DNA from: Gammaproteobacteria bacterium
GTDB lineage: Bacteria > Pseudomonadota > Gammaproteobacteria > Pseudomonadales > Pseudohongiellaceae
DNA: 64,000 bases
Assembly: GCA_029253585.1 (NCBI GenBank)
Contig: JAQWZF010000033.1
Span: 22,580-86,579, forward strand
Reading direction: 5' to 3'
This document shows positions 8,867 to 17,201 of the stretch, piece after piece. Numbering within the stretch: the stretch's first letter is position 1; each line of letters begins with the position of its first letter. The translations under genes and the position numbers were made by a program. Below the pieces are notes generated by a model. That model saw only the letters and a list, made by a program, of their open reading frames with translations, did not search any database and had not been told where the DNA came from.

Positions 8867-9372
8867 ATGTTATCGAACAAGCTATCCTAGATTGGCTGGA
8901 CAACAACCGAGACTATGCGGTTGCTCTCGTTCCCCTTCTTGCATTCGCAGAGTCTTGTATCGGAATTGGCTTATTCGTTTCGGGTGCTTTCTTATTGCTG
9001 GTGAGCGCAACACTCTATAATAATGGACTCGCAAGTTTTCAGCTGTTATTGCCTCTCGCGTTTTTTGGTGCACTGCTGGGGGATCATGCGGGCTACTATT
9101 GCGGCCGATTTCTTGGACCGAAGTTTCATCAATTTGCCCTGGTAAGAAAGTACCAGAGCAATGTGACTCGTGCAGAAGAAATGATTCGCCGTTACGGCAG
9201 CGCCGCTATTTTAATTGGGCGCTTCATCCCGGCTATTCGCAGCGTGATACCCGCCATGGTTGGCATCAGCGGCATGAGGCGATTACGCTACAGTCTCAAT
9301 GATACTCTGGCTTGCCTATCCTGGGTTCTCGCACTAGCGGTACTACTGATTGGGATAGACGAATTATTCTAG
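8867..9372 (+). CDS. DedA family membrane protein with a frame break at the start codon
   Basis: The coding frame that ends at 9372 reads upstream without a stop to 8845 and includes a normal DedA N-terminus (VIEQAILDWLDNNRDYAVAL, VPLLAFAESCIGIGLFVSG). That frame has no usual start codon before the TTG at 8995, which would delete the first half of the domain. An ATG with ACGAGG upstream sits at 8867 but is one base out of frame; one extra G would give ATGGTTATCGAACAA. Core motifs GALLGDHAGYYCGRFLG and GRFIPAIRSVIPAMVGISGM are intact. DedA proteins are inner-membrane lipid (undecaprenyl phosphate/PE) flippases in recent work. Confidence 0.75.
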
Positions 9373-9773
9373 CTCAGGCCAGCTTCATGATGCTTCATTC
9401 CTGCAGGAATTCCCACGCCTGGCTTCTTATCTCGCACATAGGCATGACACGAGGGACTCGATTCGAAAGGATGTTGTAGCTGATCGCTCATAACACCCAG
9501 AATATGCGGTAACCCTTCGGAACGATCGAACATCATCGTACTGCAGTGATCACAGTATTGCCTGCAAGTCTCATTACCGGATTCAGCAAGATAGATCTTC
9601 TCTGCAAACTTTCCCGTAACAACAGCCTCATTCATCTTGAAGAGGGCAATAGTTGCATAGTCGGCTCGCAAGGCGTCCTGACAATCTCGACAATCGCAGC
9701 GCAGCTCGAGTACCGGCTCCGAATCTATCTCCAGTTTTAGCTGACCACACTCACATTGCGCGATGTATTTCAT
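9369..9773 (-). CDS. GFA-type (CENP-V fold) zinc-binding protein
   Basis: Start ATG at 9773 is chosen because GGAG lies 9 bases upstream; the frame continues to a TTG at 9788. The 134-aa protein has the zinc-binding cysteine pattern of the Gfa family: CECG near the N-terminus, CDCRDC, and CDHCST. Members are annotated as glutathione-dependent formaldehyde-activating enzymes, but most, including this one, have no proven reaction. The last four bases overlap the convergent dedA gene. Confidence 0.8.
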   Translation of the reverse strand: MKYIAQCECGQLKLEIDSEPVLELRCDCRDCQDALRADYATIALFKMNEAVVTGKFAEKIYLAESGNETCRQYCDHCSTMMFDRSEGLPHILGVMSDQLQHPFESSPSCHAYVRDKKPGVGIPAGMKHHEAGLS

Positions 9774-9830
9774 AACGGCTTGCTCCAATTTCTGTGCTTA
9801 TACTTTTATAAAGAGAGCGACAGAAAAAAA

Positions 9831-9856
9831 CCGGAATGACTTTGCAATCATTCCGG
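9831..9856 (-). terminator. Rho-independent terminator of the PQQ dehydrogenase gene
   Basis: Perfect 9-bp stem CCGGAATGA/TCATTCCGG with an 8-base loop (9840-9847). On the minus strand it is followed by a run of seven T (A-run at 9824-9830), so it ends transcription coming from the gene at 9906-11960 before the GFA gene. Confidence 0.85.
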
Positions 9857-9905
9857 TCTCGTTTCTATCAACTATTACAACTAGCGCAACTAGTACTGCT
9901 AGTAC

Positions 9906-11960
9906 CTAGTGATCGTCACCAGTTACTTGCGCACCGGGTAATGCCAGCGCAGTCAACGATGAGCTTGTCTGCAACAAGATGTACTGATGACCATCATGCT
10001 CCCAGGAGCTCATACCATAGCTGCTGCGGCCAGGCGCTTCCATCTCAGCCACGATATCGCCATTGTCTTTGTCGATAGCATAAAGCATTGGTGTGCCATC
10101 TCCGGCCTGATCCGAGTAGACCAACATATTCTTGGTTACTACCATCGGCACCAAGGCACCCGTTCCGGTATTGCCAACGTCCACACCCTCAAGCGCAGGG
10201 TTATTAGCGATACGATCCGGCGTTTCACCAGTTGGAATCATCCAAGCATGATCACCGCTGTTCATATCGATTGCGGTAATGCGGCTATAGGGCGGCTTCC
10301 AGATGGGGATGCCAGAGCGTAGCCTAGGAGTCCGCGCAGTCGCACCACGTGCACCATTTGCATAGGCGGACGTGTTTACACCGGTAGAATTTGGAAACAA
10401 CAGATCAGATTCTTCACCGGGGATTAAGCGCAATGCGAAACAGGCTTTGTGAGATGAGATATACATCTTCCCTGTCTCTGGATCGGCTACCGCCGGCGCT
10501 GTAATGTTGGCGCCACCGGCACCGCCGGGGCAGTTCATCGCCGCATATTTACCCATGGGGTTGTCGGCATGAATCGGTGGATTAAACAGAGGACCCATGA
10601 CGAATTCTTCCATGACTTCCAAGGCCTCTGCACGCAGGGCTGGCGTGAAATCGATGAGATCATCCTCAGTAATGCCCTGCATATCGTAAGGTGCTGGGCG
10701 TGTTACGTGAGGCTGCGTAGGTGAAAGCACTTCACCGGGTACTATCGATGGAGGAACAGGACGATCAACGATAGGCCAAATCGGCTCACCGGTAACGCGG
10801 TTGAACGCATAAACCCAAGCCTGTTTGGTCGCCTGCATTACCGCTGGCACTCGACCCTGTCCCGGCACATCCAAATCCAAGAGAACTGGCGCTGTAGGAT
10901 TATCGAAGTTCCAGATCTCATGCTTAACCATCTGGAAATGCCAGGCGCGCTCACCGGTTCTGGTGTCTAGCGCTATCAAGCTGGCACCATAGAGATTGTC
11001 ACCGGGGCGAAAACCGCCGTAGTAATCGATAGTGGCGCTGTTAGTAGGAATATAGACCAGATTGTTAGTCGGGTCGGCTGAAAGCGGCGCCCAGGAAGAG
11101 ACATCGCCAGTCCACTGCCAGGCGTCGTTTTCCCAGGTTTCATGACCGTATTCACCGGGTTTGGGAATAACATTAAACTTCCACTTAAAGGCACCTGTGC
11201 GGGCATCGTAGGCCAGAATGTCGCCGGGAACGTTTTCGATACGCGCCTGGTGATAGCCCTGCTCCGCCGAGTTACCAACGACGATAGTGTCGTTCACAAC
11301 AATGGGTGGCGAAGAGGAAGTAATGTATCCAGTCTCCAGGGGAATGCCCTCGTAAGGATCATAGGGATGACCGAGATCAGCAAGTAGATCGACGATACCT
11401 GATTGTGGAAAGCCGTCGATAGGAACCGACCTGCCCCAATCCTCTAGGGGAATACCTGTATCTGCATCAAGAGCTGTAAGAAAGAAGCCAGGCGAAACTA
11501 TATAGACGACATCTCTACCATCGATATTCGCATAGCCAACACCCTTGCCGTAATCGGCACGCATTGAGTAGGCTGCTCTGGGCGTGTCCGGCTCACGATA
11601 GGACCAGATTGTTTCGCCAGTCTTCGGATCGATAGCGACAACATAACGCTTGTTACCCGCCACGGTGATTAATTTGCCGTCAATCAGTGACGGTGTAGAA
11701 CGGCCACTGATAGCACCGAAACTAGCGCCATCCCATTCCCAGGCCACTTCCATATCCGTAAAATTCTCGGCAGTAATTTCAGCCGCTGGCGTATAGCGAG
11801 TATGGGCATAGTCACCGCCTAGTGTGTACCACTCACTCGGATCCTCGTTGAACAGTGGAATATCCTGAGCATTAAGAAAAGCTGAGGAAAGCATCAACAG
11901 ACCTGCAGCGAGAGTCGTCTGGCCGCATGGTAGTGATCTGAGATTGTTGGGAGCTTGCAT
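9906..11960 (-). CDS. PQQ-dependent dehydrogenase, soluble glucose/alcohol dehydrogenase-like propeller
   Basis: 684 aa with a signal peptide (TTLAAGLLMLSSAFLNAQ) and an eight-bladed quinoprotein propeller, seen as repeated LYGASLIALDTRTGERAWHF and YVVAIDPKTGETIWSY blades. Segments PILDLD...PAVMQATKQAWVYAFNRVTG and FTPALRAEALE place it in the membrane-glucose-dehydrogenase-like group without the N-terminal membrane helices. It shares the block TRPAPYDMQGITEDDLIDFT with the paralogue at 50.8-52.8 kb (TKPAPFDRQGFTEDDLVDFT). No heme CXXCH motif is present, so electrons must leave through another carrier. Periplasmic; substrate unknown. It stands alone, ended by the hairpin at 9831-9856. Confidence 0.9.
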   Translation of the reverse strand: MQAPNNLRSLPCGQTTLAAGLLMLSSAFLNAQDIPLFNEDPSEWYTLGGDYAHTRYTPAAEITAENFTDMEVAWEWDGASFGAISGRSTPSLIDGKLITVAGNKRYVVAIDPKTGETIWSYREPDTPRAAYSMRADYGKGVGYANIDGRDVVYIVSPGFFLTALDADTGIPLEDWGRSVPIDGFPQSGIVDLLADLGHPYDPYEGIPLETGYITSSSPPIVVNDTIVVGNSAEQGYHQARIENVPGDILAYDARTGAFKWKFNVIPKPGEYGHETWENDAWQWTGDVSSWAPLSADPTNNLVYIPTNSATIDYYGGFRPGDNLYGASLIALDTRTGERAWHFQMVKHEIWNFDNPTAPVLLDLDVPGQGRVPAVMQATKQAWVYAFNRVTGEPIWPIVDRPVPPSIVPGEVLSPTQPHVTRPAPYDMQGITEDDLIDFTPALRAEALEVMEEFVMGPLFNPPIHADNPMGKYAAMNCPGGAGGANITAPAVADPETGKMYISSHKACFALRLIPGEESDLLFPNSTGVNTSAYANGARGATARTPRLRSGIPIWKPPYSRITAIDMNSGDHAWMIPTGETPDRIANNPALEGVDVGNTGTGALVPMVVTKNMLVYSDQAGDGTPMLYAIDKDNGDIVAEMEAPGRSSYGMSSWEHDGHQYILLQTSSSLTALALPGAQVTGDDH

Positions 11961-12120
11961 AGTTATCTCTCTCTTTCTAGTTAAGACTTCGATTAAGTCT
12001 ATTCGCTCTGTTTTAGTGGCAGCTCAGAGCGATTTCTGGTTCGAACTATTTGGTTTAACTGATTAAAAGTACCAAGAAATTGACTTACGAACCACGATTT
12101 TTTGCTCGCTCGCGCGCAAT

Positions 12121-12147
12121 TTAGCGGGCTTAGCGGGCTTAGCGGTC
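12121..12147. repeat. Three direct 9-bp repeats (TTAGCGGGC, TTAGCGGGC, TTAGCGGTC)
   Basis: Head-to-tail copies between the divergent quinoprotein gene and the GntR gene. They are flanked by CG-alternating stretches (CTCGCGCG type) on both sides, and lie about 30 bp upstream of the predicted GntR -35 box. Function unknown; could be a protein-binding array or slipped-strand expansion. Confidence 0.7.
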
Positions 12148-12175
12148 AATTCACAACTAATTACTCGCGCGTTTA

Positions 12176-12213
12176 TTGACATTCTCCAAAATTGTATCAC
12201 AATACCGGTACAA
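12176..12213 (+). promoter_or_regulatory. Promoter and likely autoregulatory operator of the GntR gene
   Basis: TTGACA (12176-12181) is followed after 16 bases by CACAAT (12198-12203). The -10 region lies inside an inverted repeat TTGTA (12192-12196) ... TACAA (12209-12213), 12 bases apart. YtrA-type repressors commonly bind such dyads over their own promoter. The start codon is at 12225, so the leader would be very short. Confidence 0.5.
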
Positions 12214-12224
12214 ATTAAGCCAAG

Positions 12225-12662
12225 ATGATACCCGCAACGATGAACATAACTATCGATACCAAAGACGGTGTACCTATCTACCGACAGATAGCGAATCAGA
12301 TTCGCTATATGGTGGCATCCGGAATACTGCAGTCCGGGGAAGAGATATCGCCTGTGAGGACTCTAGCATTAGCTCTGAATGTCACGCCGAATACCGTTGT
12401 GAAAGCCTACGATGAATTGAATGCCGCTGGTGTGATATTCAAACGCCGTGGGGCTGGCACCTATATTTCTGAGGAGCAGTCGCCCATAGCCGACCGAGAG
12501 CGCAGGCGAATAATACAGCTGAGAATAGACGCCCTACTCGCCGAAGCCCATCAACTGGATTTTACTGCCGACGATCTACTGGGCCTCATACGGCAAAGAC
12601 AGCGCCTGCTGCACCAAAGCGCACAGAGTGATAAAAAAGGAACGGAGAACCCCGATGACTGA
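12225..12662 (+). CDS. GntR family transcriptional regulator, YtrA subfamily
   Basis: 145 aa. The winged-helix domain is at residues about 10-80, with the YtrA-type opening DGVPIYRQIANQIRYMVASG and the recognition part VRTLALALNVTPNTVVKAYDELNAAGVI followed by RGAGTYIS. Only a short helical tail follows, as in YtrA proteins, which lack a large effector domain and usually control an adjacent ABC transporter. A second ATG at 12240 is also possible. Its end overlaps the ABC ATPase start by 8 bp, which indicates one operon. Confidence 0.9.
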   Translation: MIPATMNITIDTKDGVPIYRQIANQIRYMVASGILQSGEEISPVRTLALALNVTPNTVVKAYDELNAAGVIFKRRGAGTYISEEQSPIADRERRRIIQLRIDALLAEAHQLDFTADDLLGLIRQRQRLLHQSAQSDKKGTENPDD

Positions 12663-13527
12663 TCCAGTAGTCGAAGTTAATAATTTGTCGCGTAGCTTTG
12701 GCAAGACCAAGACCCTAGATTGCATCGACTTTCAGGCGAGTCGGGGCAAGGTGTATGGACTGGTCGGCGCTAACGGCGCGGGCAAGACTACACTCATCAA
12801 ACATCTATTAGGCCTCTTACGGGCAAAGTCAGGGAGTGTGAGAATATTCGGCGAAGATCCGGTCAAACAGCCGGAAAGAGTCCTCAAACATATCGGCTAC
12901 TTATCTGAAGATCGGGAAATTCCAGACTGGCTGTCTATCGGTGAGTTGATGCTCTACACGAGCGCCTATCACAGTGGCTGGGACCCAAGCTATGCTGATG
13001 AATTGCTGGATACATTCTCCTTAGACCCTATCAAAAAAATTAAGGCACTCTCTCGAGGTATGCGAGCACAAGTTGCGCTCATCTGTGCTGTTGCGCACCG
13101 ACCAGACTTACTGATTCTCGATGAGCCTTCCAGTGGACTGGATACTGTTGTCCGAAATGACATTCTTAGCGCAGTAGTGAGAACTATTTCCGAAGATGGT
13201 CACACCGTGATTTTCTCTTCTCACTTATTGGAGGAATTAGAGCGCCTATCTGACTATGTCACTATGATCCACCAAGGGCGAGTCACGCTAGACAGCTCCC
13301 TTGAAATAATGAATAGAAATCACCACTATTCCTCGATTCGATTTTCGGAGCGGCAACATGCCCTACCAAAGCTGAATATGATATGGCTGTTTGATACGGA
13401 CCACTATGGCATGCTGGGCCGAGATATCTGGGTAGTACAAATGAGCTATTTAATGACCCAGGGGCTTCTGCCACTGCTCGCTGTAATTCTCGCACTATGG
13501 AGCAGTAATAAAATCCGACACGGCTAG
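12655..13527 (+). CDS. ABC transporter ATP-binding protein, YtrB-like
   Basis: 290 aa from the ATG at 12655 (GGAG upstream). Walker A GANGAGKTT (about 38-46), a weakly canonical signature LSRGMRAQ (132-139), Walker B LLILDEP (152-158) and switch region FSSH are all present. This type of ATPase works with an ABC-2 permease encoded beside it, but no permease follows: the next gene is a convergent hydrolase overlapping by 4 bp. The last 30 residues (VVQMSYLMTQGLLPLLAVILALW) are unusually hydrophobic for a soluble ATPase and might be a remnant of a lost or fused permease. The exported substrate is unknown. Confidence 0.88.
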   Translation: MTDPVVEVNNLSRSFGKTKTLDCIDFQASRGKVYGLVGANGAGKTTLIKHLLGLLRAKSGSVRIFGEDPVKQPERVLKHIGYLSEDREIPDWLSIGELMLYTSAYHSGWDPSYADELLDTFSLDPIKKIKALSRGMRAQVALICAVAHRPDLLILDEPSSGLDTVVRNDILSAVVRTISEDGHTVIFSSHLLEELERLSDYVTMIHQGRVTLDSSLEIMNRNHHYSSIRFSERQHALPKLNMIWLFDTDHYGMLGRDIWVVQMSYLMTQGLLPLLAVILALWSSNKIRHG

Positions 13528-14486
13528 TGGGCTAGCCATTCGATAAAATCGATACTGGATTTTATTAGCTTTGCCCGCGGGGTCTCTAGCAAGGCGGCAT
13601 GATCCCCCCCGGCCAGAACAATCCATTGCTTGTTGGGATTGGCAATCTTGGCAAAGAATCGCGCATGGGCATCTGTATCCGCTAGCGGGTCGAATTCTGC
13701 TTGAAGCAGGAGAGTCGGCAACGCTAGCTGTTCGCCATCGAGCGCATTCCATTGATGCAACTGATTCCAGTCGGCCCTGATCGGGTCGGCTTTCATCGCA
13801 GCATTGACATAAGTATCGATTGCCAGCTGCGATATAGACCCCGGCACAATGAAATCTGATGCGGCTGCTGCCCTGGTAGTTGGCCTTGCCGGGGCTTCGG
13901 ATAGAAAAGTCGTCTCTGGTACCACAGCATCTGGATCGGTGGGGTAACCAAACAGAGTGACCGAGGCTATTGCCTCTGGGTGCCTCTGTGCAGTCAGTTG
14001 CGCCACCATTGAGCCGTAAGACCATCCCCAGACATGGCTTGCCTCACCGTTTCTCACAAGCAGCCAATCCAGAACGGCAGCAAGATCCAGAGCGGCACGG
14101 TCCGGTGTATTCCAACCCGTATTGTCTCTAGACGTCTTACCATAGCCTCTTGCATCCAGCGCCCACACGCTATATCCCATTGTGTTAAAGCCATCCATCA
14201 ACGACAGCTCTTCGCCGGGCACCTGCAGATCGAAGTCTGGCAACGAACTCCAAGTCCTGCCGTGATGCAGCACGATATGCCCCTTGGGCTCGGGCACAGA
14301 TTTTTCCCATAGCGCCATGGGGTGACCATCCACTTCGACGGTGTGCTCTATAGCGTCGGTCTGAGCGAGAACCGGCTGTAACACAAATAGAAACAAGAGA
14401 ATTCCACTTCGATTGACGCAGCGACGCACTGCGCCGGCTAACTGGCTAAGGTATTTCTCATTGTTAGTACTACATGTTACTGCCAT
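13524..14486 (-). CDS. Secreted alpha/beta hydrolase
   Basis: 320 aa with an N-terminal hydrophobic segment (ILLFLFVLQPVLAQ, 29-42) acting as a signal peptide. Oxyanion loop VLHHGRTWSS, nucleophile elbow GWSYGSM (Ser156), acid in AEFDPLAD (Asp266) and GGDHAAL (His296) form a complete catalytic triad. An esterase or related hydrolase; the substrate cannot be read from sequence. It lies 9 bp upstream of nothing else in operon order: the quinoprotein gene at 14496 precedes it on the same strand, so co-transcription with the cytochrome/quinoprotein pair is likely. Confidence 0.85.
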   Translation of the reverse strand: MAVTCSTNNEKYLSQLAGAVRRCVNRSGILLFLFVLQPVLAQTDAIEHTVEVDGHPMALWEKSVPEPKGHIVLHHGRTWSSLPDFDLQVPGEELSLMDGFNTMGYSVWALDARGYGKTSRDNTGWNTPDRAALDLAAVLDWLLVRNGEASHVWGWSYGSMVAQLTAQRHPEAIASVTLFGYPTDPDAVVPETTFLSEAPARPTTRAAAASDFIVPGSISQLAIDTYVNAAMKADPIRADWNQLHQWNALDGEQLALPTLLLQAEFDPLADTDAHARFFAKIANPNKQWIVLAGGDHAALLETPRAKLIKSSIDFIEWLAH

Positions 14487-14495
14487 GTTGACTCC

Positions 14496-16154
14496 CTAGT
14501 TCGGCAAGGCAAAGGTGGACAAGGCGTGCCCAGAAATTACGGACACATACTGCACACCATCAACACTGTAGGTAACTGGCGCCATCACGATCTGTCCTCC
14601 CAGATTAACGTTCCATAACAAGTCGCCGCTGCGTGCATCGACGGCATGAAAATAGCCTTCGCGACCGCCGGTAAACAATAGGTCTGAGGCCGTAGTCAAC
14701 ATACCGCTGTCACTAACATCGAACTGATCGTAGGACCAGACCTCTTCGCCTGTCTGAGGATCCATCGCCTTCAGGGAGGCGAAGCCTACCTCGTTAGTCC
14801 AGTTATTAATTGGATTGGTTCGTCCGATGCCGATGGTCGGTGCTCCGGGTACCGGTGCTAACACCGAAAAGCCACCGCCCAGAAATGCTCGACCGGGCTC
14901 ATACTCGGATTCTTCTGCTCTATAGATAGTCGCGTAGTCCTGCCAGGCGCTGAAATAGAACAGACCCGTTCTCGGACTGAACGATGGCGGATACCAATTG
15001 GTGCCGCCTTGATTACCAGGAAACGTGGGCATACCCTCATCTTGCGGTGTGGGAATCGGCCTACCGTTCTCATCCAGGCCGCTTGACCAGTTCACCGTTA
15101 CGTAGGGTTTGCCTTCGAGAAACATCCCCGTCACTCTATCCAGCACATAGAAATAGCCGTTTCTATTTGCCCACATCATGACCTTGCTTGGCGTGCCACG
15201 CCAGACTATGTCGGCCAGCACCGGCACCTGCACCGAGTCATAGTCGTAGGCGTCATTCGGGGTAAATTGAAAATACCATTTCAGCTCGCCGCTATCGGCA
15301 TCAAGGGCGATCACCGAATCGGAATAGAGATTGTCGCCGGGACGTTGCCCAGCATTCCAGTCGGGCCCCGGATTTCCTACACCCCAATAGGTGAGATTGA
15401 GTTCGGGATCGAAGGATCCGGTAATCCAGACCGGCGCGCCGCCGTGCTCCCAATCATCCCCTTCCCAGCTGTCGTGATTCGGCTCGCCGGGGCCTGGTAT
15501 GGTATAGGTCTTCCAGGCTTCTTCTCCCGTATCGACATCATAGGCAGCAACGTATCCACGAATACCAAACTCTCCCCCGCCAACGCCGACAATCACTTTA
15601 TCTTTCACGACCAGTGGCGCCATGGTAACGGAGTAAGCCTGATTCACATCACCCACTTCCACATCCCACACCGGGCTACCCGTTATTCGATCGAGAGCAA
15701 CGAGCCGTGCATCCAACGTGCCCATAAATACCTTGTCATCCAAAATCGCCACGCCGCGATTATTCGCTCCGCAACAAACAAGGGCATTTTCTGCAGGAAC
15801 GTGTCTGTACTTCCAAAATACCCGTCCCGTTATCGCATCGACTGCCATAACACTGTTAGGTCGCTCGGTAATATACATGATGCCGTCGGCAACGATTGGG
15901 TTCGATTGCCAGGCACCGAAGACTTGATTCTGTAGTGTCCACTGTAGTTTAAGATCGCCCACGTTCTCTGGTGTAATCTGATCCAACTTACTGTAGCGTT
16001 GACTCTTATAACCACCGTTATAGGTTAACCAATTCTCCGGCTCATCCTCGGCATTCAAGATTCGCTCGAAGCTAACTTGCGCTGACAGATTCGTAGCCAG
16101 GAGACTCAGTAAAAAAGCGATACCGTATTTTCTAATTTTCATAGTCGTTCTCAT
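14496..16154 (-). CDS. PQQ-dependent methanol/ethanol-type alcohol dehydrogenase
   Basis: 552 aa, signal peptide FLLSLLATNLSAQ. It carries the vicinal cysteine pair VCCGANNRG (the ring disulfide of quinoprotein alcohol dehydrogenases), the calcium/catalytic region WGVGNPGPDWNAGQRPGDN, and WYFQFTPNDAYDYDSVQVP, all typical of the type I quinohemoprotein/methanol dehydrogenase propeller. No heme domain is fused; the separate diheme cytochrome encoded just upstream is the likely electron acceptor. The start overlaps that gene's stop (ATGA), showing translational coupling. An internal ATG at 16142 is an alternative start. Periplasmic oxidation of an alcohol; substrate unknown. Confidence 0.92.
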   Translation of the reverse strand: MRTTMKIRKYGIAFLLSLLATNLSAQVSFERILNAEDEPENWLTYNGGYKSQRYSKLDQITPENVGDLKLQWTLQNQVFGAWQSNPIVADGIMYITERPNSVMAVDAITGRVFWKYRHVPAENALVCCGANNRGVAILDDKVFMGTLDARLVALDRITGSPVWDVEVGDVNQAYSVTMAPLVVKDKVIVGVGGGEFGIRGYVAAYDVDTGEEAWKTYTIPGPGEPNHDSWEGDDWEHGGAPVWITGSFDPELNLTYWGVGNPGPDWNAGQRPGDNLYSDSVIALDADSGELKWYFQFTPNDAYDYDSVQVPVLADIVWRGTPSKVMMWANRNGYFYVLDRVTGMFLEGKPYVTVNWSSGLDENGRPIPTPQDEGMPTFPGNQGGTNWYPPSFSPRTGLFYFSAWQDYATIYRAEESEYEPGRAFLGGGFSVLAPVPGAPTIGIGRTNPINNWTNEVGFASLKAMDPQTGEEVWSYDQFDVSDSGMLTTASDLLFTGGREGYFHAVDARSGDLLWNVNLGGQIVMAPVTYSVDGVQYVSVISGHALSTFALPN

Positions 16155-16942
16155 TCTATACCTCGCAGAGAAAGCAGGTAGCCAATAACATCTGCCACCT
16201 CATCGCTGGTCATATCTGTCGGTTGTTTACTCGGCTGATCACTGATCTCATAGGAAACCAAATCTGACTTCTTTAAAGACCGCAGCCGCTCCTGCGAGTC
16301 GATAATCTGAACGGTATAAGTGTCTTCGTTCAGGCGTCTGCCAACAATTGTCTCCTCGTTGCGCGTCACCAGTCGAACAGGACGGTTGATAGGTAACAAT
16401 GCAGTTGCTGGGTCCAGCAGGTTGCGCTGTAGCGACGCCGGCGTGCGAATCGCACCGATATTGCTTAGGTCTGGCGCTGTGCGTGGCCCCACACCTCTCA
16501 CCCGGTGACAATCGGCACACTCCCCCTTCCCTTCGAATAATGCCTTGCCACGAACCGGATCGCCGATTCGTACCGCCACACCCTCCGGGTCGAAGCCCGC
16601 ACGGATAAAGGCAATGATGCCGTTCATTTCATCGGCACGCAGATTGAATGCAGGCATCCTGCCCTCTGCGGCACCGCCGCTGATGACACCCACAAGATCA
16701 CTATCGGACTGTGCTTTGCGAAACTGGCCGATACTGAGATCGATACCATCTACCAAGTCGCCCTGTGGGCCGTGGCATAGCGCACACTGCTGTGTATAGA
16801 CTCGAGAACCGGTCTCTACCGCTTCGCTAGTGTATTGGTGATCGCCTACTTCTTGCCCCACTGCCTGCTGCGCCAAGATCGAAAAGGCACCCCATAGAGC
16901 CAGGCTTGCAAGACGGCCGATTTTTACAATTGGAGTTTTCAT
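16151..16942 (-). CDS. Periplasmic c-type cytochrome with two heme sites
   Basis: 263 aa with signal peptide (LASLALWGAFSILAQQAVGQ). Two CXXCH motifs: CALCHGPQGDLVDG in the first domain and CADCHRVRGVGP in the second. The C-terminal part (NLLDPATALLP...ETIVGRRLNEDTYTVQIID) is the extended domain seen in cytochromes that accompany quinoproteins or appear in large secreted heme proteins. It is first in an operon with the alcohol dehydrogenase (4-bp overlap) and probably the hydrolase behind it, so it is the likely electron carrier from PQQ to the respiratory chain. Confidence 0.92.
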   Translation of the reverse strand: MKTPIVKIGRLASLALWGAFSILAQQAVGQEVGDHQYTSEAVETGSRVYTQQCALCHGPQGDLVDGIDLSIGQFRKAQSDSDLVGVISGGAAEGRMPAFNLRADEMNGIIAFIRAGFDPEGVAVRIGDPVRGKALFEGKGECADCHRVRGVGPRTAPDLSNIGAIRTPASLQRNLLDPATALLPINRPVRLVTRNEETIVGRRLNEDTYTVQIIDSQERLRSLKKSDLVSYEISDQPSKQPTDMTSDEVADVIGYLLSLRGIE

Positions 16943-17201
16943 AATAAGTACTTCATGTATTTTACGAGAACACAGAGAATAATCTGATTTGTGCTGGAGG
17001 TCTACGCGGGAAGGGCAAGGGGCGGCTAAACGGCGGGGCTATTGGGGGCAAGATCGGAGAGTCAGCAGTTGCCCCGGTTAGATAGCAGGCAACCCGAGGG
17101 AATCGCTTTGGCTGCCTGCCTATAAGTCTAACGCCGCTAACGAGTTTCAGACGGTACATTTAATCTGGCTCGTTTCCTGATCGGCAATATTCGCTTCCCT
17201 A

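Noticed and set aside
8784..9020. A 78-codon plus-strand frame just before dedA
   Set aside because: It overlaps the conserved DedA N-terminus in another frame and has no protein-like features.
13495..14025. A 176-codon minus-strand frame overlapping the alpha/beta hydrolase
   Set aside because: It is a shadow frame; the hydrolase in the overlapping frame has a full catalytic triad and signal peptide.
15267..15935. A 222-codon plus-strand frame opposite the quinoprotein gene
   Set aside because: Antisense shadow of a strongly conserved gene; no domain or start signal.
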